Positions 10,610 to 19,894 of a DNA stretch of 64,000 nt are shown in pieces. The first letter of the stretch is position 1, and each line of letters starts with the position of its first letter. Below the pieces are notes generated by a model. That model had not been told where the DNA came from and searched no databases. It saw nothing but the letters and a program-made list of their open reading frames with translations. This DNA comes from Dipteris shenzhenensis (lineage: Eukaryota > Polypodiophyta > Polypodiopsida > Gleicheniales), in the NCBI GenBank assembly GCA_047967505.1, contig CM106541.1; one strand, written 5' to 3'. The position numbers and the translations under genes are program-made.

Positions 10610-12118
10610 TATCAAGCCTTCTCTCCCTCTACCTCATCCGTACCGTACGGACGTACGGACAGATCCGTACGGCCGTACGGACCAGGGCGCAGAGCCGTAC
10701 GGCGGCGCGTTTTCGAGGGAAATACGGCGGTCACGGGCTGCAGGACTTCTGCGCGGTGCATTTTCGCGGGTCACCTCCAAGTGTATCGCATTTCGTACGG
10801 CAGATCTGCAGGCTTTTCGTTGCGGGCGTGGGCGTCATCAACCTACTGTAGTACAGCAGCATAGCTGCTGTGTTTTCTGCAGCAGTTCATACATCAGCTG
10901 TACTGACAGTCCGTACAGCCGTACGGACTGCCGTACAACTTTGTACGGTTGGCGTCGACATTAGCTGGGTATAGCTGGGTACAGAAGTACAACAGCTTTT
11001 CTTTGCTGCAAAAATCTCGTTTTTTTTTGGGGGGAAGTGTGCACCTATAGTACACAGGTACTCTGCAGGGACAAAAGTACAGCAGGTACTTTGCAGTGGT
11101 GGTGTTTGTGCAGTTACTTGTCATTCAGGAAGGTCAGATGCTTGTTTTGCAGAAGCTTCTATGCATTTACTGAGTGCAATTCTCAGTTTTGGGTGACCAT
11201 TTCAAAGGGCTTTTGCCTGGATGTGTTTGCAGTATATGCCTTGAGGCACTGTGTAGCCAGGGAGCACACATTTGCTTTATTTCTGCAGTGCATTTGGTGA
11301 CATTTGTTGCAGGTCACATTCTTTGTACGCACTTTGAAAATCTCAGTTGAGCCACGCTTGGTCAGGGCGCATCGAGTTTACTCGGTCCCTAACTGCCCAT
11401 CGTTGATAGTGCTCAAAAGATTTTCTTCTTGGTGTCTGTACGTTGTGATTTGTGTTGTTACTGAGTACACAGGGGCAGTCTATGCATTGCACATTGTCAG
11501 GTACAAGTGTCAGAGAGATTTCATATTGCATGCTACCTCAGTGTTGAGGTGTTCTCCACTTGATTCAGGTGTCAGATCAAGGGGCTTTTGCCCAGACTTT
11601 GTTTGATAGCACTTGGGTTACCGACAAAGATCTTCAGATGCATTTTCTCCCCTTGGTCTAAGGGTGATTGCTTAGGATTTATCCCATTTACTGTTGCAGG
11701 TTTTGTGATAGGCTGAAGGGTCATTTACTGTTTTTGGGGTGTTTGTCAAGTGGTTTCTGCAATTTAACTCAGTGCCATACCTCATCTGAGGTGGGAGAAG
11801 TGATCAGTACAGTCAGTACAGCAGTGTTTACAGCAGTGTTGGTGGTTTTGTCAGATGATTGTGCACTGTTAAGCACTTGTTGAGCAGCAACAGCAGTCTA
11901 AAATCACTGTTTTTATGCCTTTTTGAGCTCAGAACAGTTTGTCAGAAGATACAGTATTTGCAGGGACATTTACTGTTTTGCTGCAGATTTTACTGACAGT
12001 AAAAACAGCACCATTGAGAGTGCTTCTGGCTCTAGAATAGAGCAGGTTTTTTCTGAGAAATCAGAACTTTTATTCAGCTTTTTTACTTCCAGGGAGTCAG
12101 GTACTTTCCTCATCTGAT
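10610..12118 (+). other. Retrotransposon leader (5' UTR) with a CGTACG-rich segment
   Basis: About 1.5 kb separate the primer site from the gag ATG. The first 340 bp hold at least seven CGTACGG words, clustered at 10640-10700 and 10905-10945. The remainder is rich in CAGTACAG and GCAGGT words and has many short frames but no recognisable protein. A leader this long probably carries packaging or translation signals (inference). Confidence 0.8.
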
Positions 12119-13051
12119 ATGGCATCAGGGGGAGGTGATTCTTCAATTCTGAACATAAAGAAACTGGAAGGAGCACACAACTATGCATTATGGGCAGAAC
12201 AGTGCTTGAATGTACTTCTGTTAAAGAAGATTGCTAAGCCCATAAGGGTGAAGGGTGTCAAGCCATCTGATATGGCAGCTGATGACTGGGAAGAGCTTGA
12301 TTTGTCCGCGAGGGCAGCTATCATGCTCACTATTTCAGACACTCTTGTGTTCAATGTACAGGCTGAAAAGACCTCTTATGGTCTATGGCAAAGACTAGAA
12401 GAATTATATGCCCAAAAGAGCTCAGCCAGTAAGGTTTATTGGCTGAAGAAGCTGGTTGATCTTCGCATGAAGGAAGGTACAGCTATGACCTCACACTTGA
12501 GTGAGTTCAATGCTATCTTTACACAGCTGATTGCACAGGGGTTGAACCTTGATGAGGAGTTCAAGGCTACTTTCTTGCTGTGTACCCTCCCCGAGAGTTG
12601 GGACACTTTCAAGACCACCCTGTCAAACTCGAATGCCACTCTTATTTATGCTGATGTAGAGAGCTCTCTCCTTATGGAGGAGATGAGCAGGAAGAATAAT
12701 GCGGGCAGCAAGTCTTCAAATGCTTTGCAGGTACAGGACAGAGGCAGGACTCAGCAGAAGGGGAGATCTGCTAGTAAGTCCAAATCCCGCAGTCAGTCCC
12801 GTGGCAAAAAGGACATTGAATGCTTTTATTGTGGCAAGAAGGGACATGTGAAGTCGAAGTGCTTCAAGTTCATACGGGATCAGAAAGCCAAGAAGGCTGA
12901 AACAAAGGATGCAGGAAATGCAAGCAAAGGCAAAGGCAAGGCCAAGGCAGATGACTTGGATGCAGTGAATGTTGCAGCAGAGGACAGTGACAGTGACATA
13001 CATGATGTTTTATGCTCTTTTGCTGTAATAGCACATGCTTTTGGTTATTGA
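12119..13051 (+). CDS. gag: Copia gag polyprotein region (capsid and nucleocapsid)
   Basis: The 310-aa frame starts MASGGGDSS and has the copia gag pattern: KLEGAHNYALWAEQ near the N-terminus, a UBN2-type capsid region with LWQRLEELYAQKS and SHLSEFNAIFTQL, then a basic Ser/Arg-rich linker. A CCHC zinc knuckle (C-x2-C-x4-H-x4-C, residues 235-248) follows. The product would form the virus-like particle and bind element RNA. The frame ends at a TGA at 13049-13051, just before the protease, whereas copia elements normally run gag and pol as one frame. The pol frame is +1 relative to gag, with the shift lying somewhere in 13032-13049. Start choice rests on the conserved N-terminal motif. Confidence 0.92.
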   Translation: MASGGGDSSILNIKKLEGAHNYALWAEQCLNVLLLKKIAKPIRVKGVKPSDMAADDWEELDLSARAAIMLTISDTLVFNVQAEKTSYGLWQRLEELYAQKSSASKVYWLKKLVDLRMKEGTAMTSHLSEFNAIFTQLIAQGLNLDEEFKATFLLCTLPESWDTFKTTLSNSNATLIYADVESSLLMEEMSRKNNAGSKSSNALQVQDRGRTQQKGRSASKSKSRSQSRGKKDIECFYCGKKGHVKSKCFKFIRDQKAKKAETKDAGNASKGKGKAKADDLDAVNVAAEDSDSDIHDVLCSFAVIAHAFGY

Positions 13052-16000
13052 TGGCCATGACATGCACACCTGGCTCTTGGATTCAGGTGCCTCTTTTCAT
13101 GTTACCCCTCATAGGGAGTGGTTTACTTCCTACACAGGTACTCATGGAGTTGTTCATCTTGGGAACAACTATGCATGTTAGATTGCAGGGATTGGCAGTA
13201 TACAGATAGTATTTCCTGATGGACAGTCATTTATGCTTGATGGTGTTCGCCATGTGCCGCAAATCAAGAAAAATCTGATTAGCACTGGCTTATTTGGCTT
13301 ATTAGATGACAGTGGTTACCACACCACATTTGGGGATTCCAAATGGGTGATTACTGATGGCCAGACTGCAGTGGCTGAGGGTTTTAAGAGTGATACCTTG
13401 TACCCTCTTTATGTTTCCAGTGTGGGTAATCATGTTGTTGCCATAACCGAGCTGCCAAAGGTTTCATTGTGGCATAGCCGGTTGGGACACATGTCTGTTA
13501 AAGGAATGCAAGAACTGTCACGTTTGGGTTATCTGCCGCCTCTCTCTTTTTCAGATTTGCCTACTTGTGATCATTGTATTTTTGGCAAGCATTCTGTGAC
13601 TCCTCATAAGAGGAGATCTCCCCAGAATAGAGCACCACTTGATCTAGTGCACACTGATTTGTGTGAGATGCCACAGTTATCACTAGGGGGTGCAAAATAT
13701 TTTATTACTTTCATTGATGATGCCACACGTAAGGTGTGGGTCTATTTCTTGAAGCATAAGAGAGATGCCCTAGATGCTTTCAAGAGGTTTGTCGCTCAGG
13801 TTGAGAATCGGACAGGTCGTAGGCTGAAATGCCTCAGATCCGATAATGGGGGTGAGTATGTGTCACATGCTTTTGTGCAGTTTTGCCAAGCTAAGGGCAT
13901 CAAACAGGAACTCACAGCCCCTCATAATGCATCTCAAAATGGTGCAAGTGAGCAGATGAATCGAACTATTCAGGAGAAGGTTCGATGTATGTTGTCTTAT
14001 GCTGCATTACCCCATGGCTTTTGGGCAGAAGCCGTGCAAACAGCAGTTCACATTATTAACAGGTCACCAAATAAGGCTTTGGAGTTGAAAGTGCCAGAGG
14101 AGGTGTGGTCTGGCAAGCCTCCCTCATATAAGCACTTACGTGTATTTGGCTGCGAGTGCTTTGCTCATGTACGCAAAGATCTACGCACCAAACTGGATCC
14201 AAAGTCTATCAGATGCATCTTTATGGGATATGGTGACGAAGGTGAAATGGGGTACAGGTTATGGGATCCCGTTAAACGGAAGATTATACGCAGCAATGAT
14301 GTCATCTTTAAAGAAGATAGTGTACACAAGGAACCCGTGCAACCTGTGGAATACAGGAGGGTTATTTATGATGATGTTGGACAGCAAAGAATGCCCATTT
14401 ATATGCAGCAGCAGCCTGCTGCAGATCACCCTGTTCAAGAGGGTATACAGGCTGAAAATCAGCCAGATAATTTTGCCAATGATGCACCACTGGATGTGCC
14501 AACAGATGGGGCTGTAGAACAGCCAGATATGGTGGTACAGCCACCCGTCATGCATGAAGAACAGGCTGGACAGTAGCCTAATCCGGAACATTTTGTGAGG
14601 AGGAGCACCCGTGCACAATGGCCTCCTGCCAGGTTTGTTCCAGGAGCCAATAATGTGGCTGATTTTATCATGCTGACAGATTGTGGTGAGCCTTCCAGCT
14701 TCAAGGAAGCTATGGGAAGAACAGAGAAAAAGAAGTGGGAGAAAGCCATGCAGTCAGAAATGGACTCCCTACTTCAGAATGATACATGGGAATTGGTGCA
14801 GTTATCTGAAGGCAGAAAAGTTTTGCCATGCAAGTGGGTTTACAAAGTCAAAGTGGATTCAAATGCTTTACCTCGGTATAAGGCCAGATTGGTTGCCAAG
14901 GGATTTAAGCAGGAGAAGGGCATTGATTTTGATGAGATCTTTTCCCCGGTAGTCAAGATGACTACTTTGAGAGCAGTGTTAGCTCTTGTTGCTCATGACG
15001 ACATGGATTTATGTCAGATGGATGTGAAGACAACCTTTCTTCACGGAGATCTTCATGATGAGATCTATATGAGTCAGCCAAAGGGATATGCTGTTAAAGG
15101 GAAAGAACAGCTTGTGTGTAAGCTCAAGAGGAGCTTGTATGGACTCAAGCAGGCGCCAAGGGAATGGTACAAGAAGTTTGATGCCTTCATGCAATCCCAA
15201 GGGTATCATCGGTGTGAGACCGATCATTGCTTGTACACCAAATGGGCAAAGGATGGCAGTTTGATGCTACTCATTCTATATGTGGATGACATGCTTATTG
15301 CCAGTAAATCTCAGCATGAGATTAGTGTTTTGAAGAAACAACTGCATAAGTCTTTTGACATGAAAGACCTGGGTGATGCAAATCATATTCTTGGCATGCG
15401 TATTACTCGTGACAGGTCCAAGGGACTTTTGTTTCTGTCACAGAAAGAGTATATTGACAAAGTACTGCAGAGGTTTAAAATGGAGGGGGGGAAGTCCATT
15501 AGTACCCCGTTGCCTCCACATTTAAAACTCAGCAGTAAAGACAGCCCCAGATCAGATGATGATAAGGCTGAAATGGCCAAGGTTCCGTATGCATCTGCAG
15601 TTGGATCTTTGATGTATGCCATGGTTGCCACTCGTCCGGATATTGCTTTTGCGGTGGGAGTCATCAGTAGGTATATGGCAAATCCAGGCAAGCGGCATTG
15701 GGAAGCAGTGAAAGGTGTCTTGAGGTATCTCAAAGGTACCAAAGACTTGTGCATATGCTATGGTAGGCAGGATGCATTGGTGCATGGTTTTACAGATTCA
15801 GACTATGCAGGGAATGCAGATAACCGGAAGTCTACTACCGGTTATATTTTCACATTTGCAGGAGGTGCTATATCATGGGTGTCTCGGTTGCAGAAATGCG
15901 TTGCACTGTCAACCACAGAAGCTGAATATGTTGCAGCCACTGAGGCTTGCAAGCGACTGGTGGGAGATTTGGGCATTACAGGAGATATGCCAGTTTTGCA

Positions 16001-16220
16001 TTGTGATAGTCAGAGTGCTATCATGTTGGCAAAGAATCCGGTCTTTCATCAGAAGACCAAGCACATAGAAGTGAAATATCATTTCATCAGGGAGGTACTG
16101 GAAGACAAGCGACTTGAGCTTGTGAAAGTGCACACTGATGATAATCCTGCAGATTTGCTCACTAAGAGCTTGCCTACAGAGCAGTTTGCACATTGCCGCC
16201 ACATCATGGGATTAGGATGA
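13032..16220 (+). pseudogene. pol: Copia pol (protease, integrase, RT, RNase H) with two TAG stops
   Basis: One frame runs from 13032 to the TGA at 16218-16220, interrupted by TAG at 13179-13181 and 14574-14576. Domains in order: aspartic protease DSGAS (Asp at 13080-13082); GAG-pre-integrase motif LWHSRLGHMS with CDHCIFGK; integrase core with Asp 13656, Asp 13842 and Glu 13950 (HTDLCEM, RSDNGGEY, GASEQMNRT); reverse transcriptase with KARLVAKGFKQ, QMDVKTTFLHGDL and YVDDM at 15279-15293; and RNase H with DSDYAG, STTEAEYVA and DNPADLLTKSLP. The first stop truncates the protease; the second lies in the linker before RT. All catalytic residues are present. After ACKR in RNase H the usual Trp-containing stretch seems shortened. 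Read-through is possible but unproven. Confidence 0.93.
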
Positions 16221-16308
16221 GACCATTCTTACTTTATGGTCTTGTATACAGTAACTGTATATTGCTGTAATTTTTATTCTTTTCTCCCCTTTAGGCACAT
16301 TGGCCTTT

Positions 16309-16319
16309 AGGTGGGAGGT
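16309..16319 (+). promoter_or_regulatory. Polypurine tract
   Basis: AGGTGGGAGGT lies immediately before the 3' LTR and is the expected primer for plus-strand DNA synthesis. Confidence 0.8.
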
Positions 16320-16489
16320 TGTTGGGGGTAAAGGCACATTGCCAACCCTTAATTAAAGAATTAAAGATAGGACACCTAATCCTAATAAAAACATAAGTGA
16401 GTTTGTGGTGTGGCTCACTATCACTTCACACCCGCACTAGAGTGTCACTCTCTTACTCTCTCTCCCTTCCTCTTCTCTTCCCCCTCTCA
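16320..16489 (+). repeat. 3' LTR (170 bp)
   Basis: It is identical by eye to the 5' LTR except for the loss of 33 bp between two ACCTA direct repeats. The loss removes the 20-bp palindrome. The last 43 bp are repeated again at 16837-16879 by the later tandem duplication. Confidence 0.95.
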
Positions 16490-17226
16490 GGTTCTTGAAT
16501 GAAGACCTGAATAAAATTTTCAAGCAAGGAAACTCTCATTCTCCCCGAGGAAATAGTGACATGTATCGTGGCTTCAATAATCACTCGCCTCCAAACAACA
16601 TATCCACCACCTTCTTCATCTACCACGTCCTCGGCCTCAACTCGACCATGACCAATTCGGTGTCATCCGCCTCTGTACTCCCGTCTCCAATTTGCTTGCA
16701 AGTCCATCCCCAACGCTTGTGATAGTCACCATTCCAAGTCTCACAAAAGAGACCACTCCACTTGAAGTTGTTAGCAGCAGCATCGTAAATGTTGAAAGTA
16801 GTGTAGAGTCTAGACATCACTGGCAGTCTAACCGGAACTCTCTTACTCTCTCTCCCTTCCTCTTCTCTTCCCCCTCTCAGGTTCTTGAATGAAGACCTGA
16901 ATAAAATTTTCAAGCAAGGAAACTCTCATTCTCCCCGAGGAAATAGTGACATGTATCGTGGCTTCAATAATCACTCGCCTCCAAACAACATATCCACCAC
17001 CTTCTTCATCTACCACGTCCTCGGCCTCAACTCGACCATGACCAATTCGGTGTCATCCGCCTCTGTACTCCCGTCTCCAATTTGCTTGCAAGTCCATCCC
17101 CAACGCTTGTGATAGTCACCATTCCAAGTCTCACAAAAGAGACCACTCCACTTGAAGTTGTTAGCAGCAGCATCGTAAATGTTGAAAGTAGTGTAGAGTC
17201 TAGACATCACTGGCAGTCTAACCGGA
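16447..17226. repeat. 390-bp tandem duplication spanning the LTR end and host flank
   Basis: Copy 1 is 16447-16836 and copy 2 is 16837-17226. I found no difference between them. The unit begins inside the 3' LTR, so the duplication is younger than the insertion. The rest of the unit is host sequence antisense to the barwin-like exon. Confidence 0.92.
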
Positions 17227-17288
17227 ACGAATGGTTGGGAGAAGGGTAGCAAAGAAGCCGACAAAATACAAGAGATTGAGCGAAGCCA
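17012..17288 (-). pseudogene. Barwin-like (PR-4 type) secreted protein, exon fragment
   Basis: On the minus strand an ATG at about 17288 starts MASLNLLYFVGFFATLLPTI, a convincing signal peptide, then meets a stop. A second frame overlapping it reads RLYTTFNIYDAAANNFKW, then CETW and KRWGWTC. This resembles the barwin pattern of ATYHYY...NNWDL, CATWD, KYGWTAFC. Barwin proteins are secreted chitin-binding or RNase-like defence proteins. Similarity stops after about 45 residues and no later barwin motif was found. The two frames may be joined by an unseen intron or by a frameshift. The second half of the reading segment also occurs in the 390-bp duplication. Dead fragment most likely. Confidence 0.4.
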
Positions 17289-17312
17289 TGGCTAGGTCCT
17301 TGGCATTATATC

Positions 17313-17450
17313 GAACTATGGCTTTAAATTGTGTAATATCAAGATGCTCAAAGCATTAGATATTCAAGAAAGGCCTACACGAATCTATGCATCAGAACTA
17401 TGGCTTTAAATTGTGTAATATTAAGATGCTCAAAGCATTAGATATTTATT
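17313..17450. repeat. Two-copy tandem duplication, offset 82 bp
   Basis: GAACTATGGCTTTAAATTG begins at 17313 and again at 17395. Both copies continue through AAGATGCTCAAAGCATTAGA with one or two differences. Confidence 0.85.
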
Positions 17451-18130
17451 AGACTGGAGCAATTTTGCAAAGCTTCAACAACAACTACGATTAAGAGTTC
17501 TGTGTGCCGGGGATAGCTGCCCCAAGTGAAGCTCACCATCACTCAAACGGAGTTTGAAACTAGGGGTAACACCTCCGTGTCCAGCTGTTAGCAAAATGGC
17601 TGCCAATCTGTGGAAAACAAGGTGGGGATCCCACTATGGCCCTGCCTTTTGGAGTGTAATTATAAGTCCAAGTTTAAGTAGCTCGATAACTATTTCGAAT
17701 AACTTGTGAAAGGAAACGATACGTGTAAATTGGAAGGAAAGGAAAAGAGAAAAAGCAAGTGAAGGTAAAGAATATCACGAAAGGTAGATGACTGAAAGAG
17801 AGGAGAGAAAAGAGGTGAAAAGGTGGATTCATCCCAAAACTTTGAGAGCCTTCTCACGTCCAACCCATCGGCATTAGGGACGAAGGACTGGTGAAAGATT
17901 ATGGATCGCCTTGTAGACTTAGGACTCCAAGTTTTTGGCTACCAATGCCTCGACAAAAACTACACGTTCAATAATCATATAGCCTACATCGCAGGACCTC
18001 TTCCATATACAGAAGTCACTAACGAAGTTATCATACGCTTCGAAGCCACTCAGTCGACTCTAGAGTCTAGATGCTGGAGGATGCGGCTGCAGTGACTTCT
18101 TTTTTTTTTTGGGGGTGCAAATAGGACTGC
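17451..18130. other. Unassigned DNA with one short frame
   Basis: A 64-codon plus-strand frame at 17901-18095 starts MDRLVDLGLQVFGYQ. It matches nothing I recognise and has no supporting splice sites. A poly-T run lies at about 18100. No other feature was found. Confidence 0.4.
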
Positions 18131-18213
18131 GGAGACTATATTGAGTTTGGAGTCCAAACTGGTGTGGAATGCTTGATAGAAATGTGATGGATTGTATGCG
18201 TTACTAACCTTAC

Positions 18214-18870
18214 CGATACGTTCAGAATTTGCGCAGCAGTCACAACTGCAATTGGAGCCGCAGCAGCATCACATTCAACGTGTTCCTTGACACCATCTTG
18301 GCTAAGATAAAGCACATTGCAAGCGGTGCACCAAAGATTTAGTCTATTGTGCTCGCGGATTCGTTTATTATCGTTGTGTAGGGGCACATATTCAGCCCTA
18401 TCGATAAGAGGACGAGAGAGCGAGAGCAAGATCTAAACGGGTACAATGACCACATACCTGCAGTGTCCAAAGATTTGAGATCTGCCCAAGCTCCACTGCA
18501 AATGATACCGCCCTTGATAGCTAATTGATCACCTCTCTCGCCTGCTCTTCACCACAGCTTCAACAATCTTAACAATGATCCTCGGGATTGAGCTCTCCCT
18601 CCTCAGTCTCGAGCCTAGGAAACAAAGAAACAATTCGGTATTGATGTCCATCTTCTTGCATTCAACGTATTCTTGAATCTGAGCCTTTTTCTTTGTAACC
18701 GAAGGAAGGTGGGAGCGATGGAAGAGGAGGCAAGCCTGGAGCAAGAGTGCATTTGCAATGTGCCACGTCGCATAGCCCTTTGAGTGCCACGTGGCACCTT
18801 TGAAATAAGGAAGGAAGTTTAGATAGATAGATAATAGATATGGAGCAACCTTGGCAACCCCAACAAACAA
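18214..18870 (-). other. Possible exons of an unidentified minus-strand gene
   Basis: On the minus strand a stretch ending at 18214 encodes LNLWCTACNVLYLSQDGVKE followed by HVECD. A good splice donor follows (CG then GTAAGG). The Cys/His spacing hints at a small zinc-binding fold but is not canonical C2H2. Upstream, around 18450-18530, lies an open segment with ICSGAWADLKSLDTA before a GTATGT donor. Around 18560-18720 the peptides VTKKKAQIQEYVECKKMD and LETEEGELNPED sit near plausible splice sites. I could not assemble a consistent transcript. It may be a decayed gene, or one whose other exons lie elsewhere. Confidence 0.3.
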
Positions 18871-19483
18871 GCAGGTACCTCGTTAGCATACTGGACAGAC
18901 CATGCCATTGAATATAATGAAAAACTCTCTCTTACACTTAAGTTAACAGAGGTAACTCATTCGTAGAGTGCACAGACCATTCCATCGCACATAATGAAAA
19001 AGTAACACTTAACCTACAATCACATTCCAAAAGGCACGGCCTTATTGCGATCCCTACCTTGTCTTTATAGTCCTTTCATTTTCCCTTTGATACTCTCTGT
19101 AATGCAGCAGGGATACACATCCAAACAAACGATACTATTCCGTGCTATGCATAACATAAGCCCACGGATGTAGCAAACAGAGGCCGACTGTTTTCTTCCT
19201 TTCCCTTCATGATCTTTCTCCACCTTGCTTAGACGGCATTCACACATCAGCTTTGCTCCACTTCACCCCCCAAGAAAACTCAAATTTATTTGCAGAGTGT
19301 GTGTAGACAGCAAAGCAGAGCTATTTCACAGTTGATGGATTCTCCAGTATTAATGAGACAGATTTCTTACTTACTGTACCCTCCAAATCATGTGTCTTCT
19401 CACTCCCTTGCAGAAATTCTGCACCTTCACTGTAGAGGCTTGACATACTACTGCTGACCGGTAAGGAGCATCACCCCCCACAG
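18871..19483. other. Intergenic, nothing recognised
   Basis: No coding pattern was seen. Two similar stretches, near 18893-18925 and 18965-19000, share CAGACCATNCCATNG and CATAATGAAAAA-like words, a minor local duplication. Confidence 0.5.
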
Positions 19484-19642
19484 ATGGCTTACATCATTCC
19501 AAAAAGGGTGCTGCCTGTTGAAGAGGATGTTATTAGTGACGAGGAATTATATAGGCTTCTTCTTGCCAATATAGCCCAGCTGCTTCAGTGTCGAAGGTGT
19601 ATAACGCTTCAATGGTGTTCTTCCTTTCTCAGCTTTGCCTAA
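19484..19642 (+). CDS. Short frame of 52 codons, unrecognised
   Basis: An ATG at 19484 opens MAYIIPKRVLPVEEDVISDE and runs to a TAA at 19640-19642. The N-terminal 35 residues have a protein-like composition (a mixed acidic helix, ELYRLLLANIAQLL). The tail lies in the local minisatellite. It could be a first exon or chance. It faces the 3' end of the AP2 gene. Confidence 0.2.
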   Translation: MAYIIPKRVLPVEEDVISDEELYRLLLANIAQLLQCRRCITLQWCSSFLSFA

Positions 19643-19894
19643 AGATTTCCTGATCCACGGTTGAAGGTGCAGAAGGCTTCAATGGTTTGTGAGATTGCCT
19701 GTCTTCTTCCCCCTTCCTCAAATTTGCCAGGAGAGACTGAATATAGCTGGGTCACTACTGATAGTTCCCTGCTCCATGGTTGAAGGTGCATAAGGCTTCA
19801 ATGGCTTATCCAGGTGAGATTGCCTGTGTTTTCTTCCTCTCCTTCCTCAAATTTGCCGGGAGAGACTGAATATAGCTGCGTTACTACTGAAGGG
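19593..19894. repeat. Three-unit minisatellite overlapping the AP2 gene 3' end
   Basis: Units start near 19593, 19660 and 19779 with GAAGGTG...AAGGCTTCAATGG. The second and third are about 119 bp and share AGGAGAGACTGAATATAGCTG or a one-base variant. The stop codon of the AP2 gene (19884-19886) lies in the third unit. Confidence 0.85.

Larger units (their letters stand above)
10392..16489 (+). mobile_element. Full-length Ty1/copia LTR retrotransposon
   Basis: The element is 6098 bp long, with LTRs TG..CA at 10392-10594 and 16320-16489, a tRNA-Met primer-binding site, a 1.5-kb leader, gag, and pol in copia order (protease, integrase, reverse transcriptase, RNase H). A purine-rich tract precedes the 3' LTR. 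It is flanked by the 5-bp target duplication GGTTC at 10387-10391 and 16490-16494. The LTRs are identical by eye except for one 33-bp indel, so insertion is recent. The coding region nevertheless carries a frame break between gag and pol and two in-frame TAG codons, so the copy is probably non-autonomous. Confidence 0.95.

Noticed and set aside
10502-11606. Several 75-150-codon frames in the copia leader
   Set aside because: They lie between the primer site and gag, overlap in different frames and have no family features.
14140-14749. Frames of about 100-125 codons on both strands near 14.3 kb
   Set aside because: Shadows of the copia pol frame, whose integrase and RT motifs fix the true frame.
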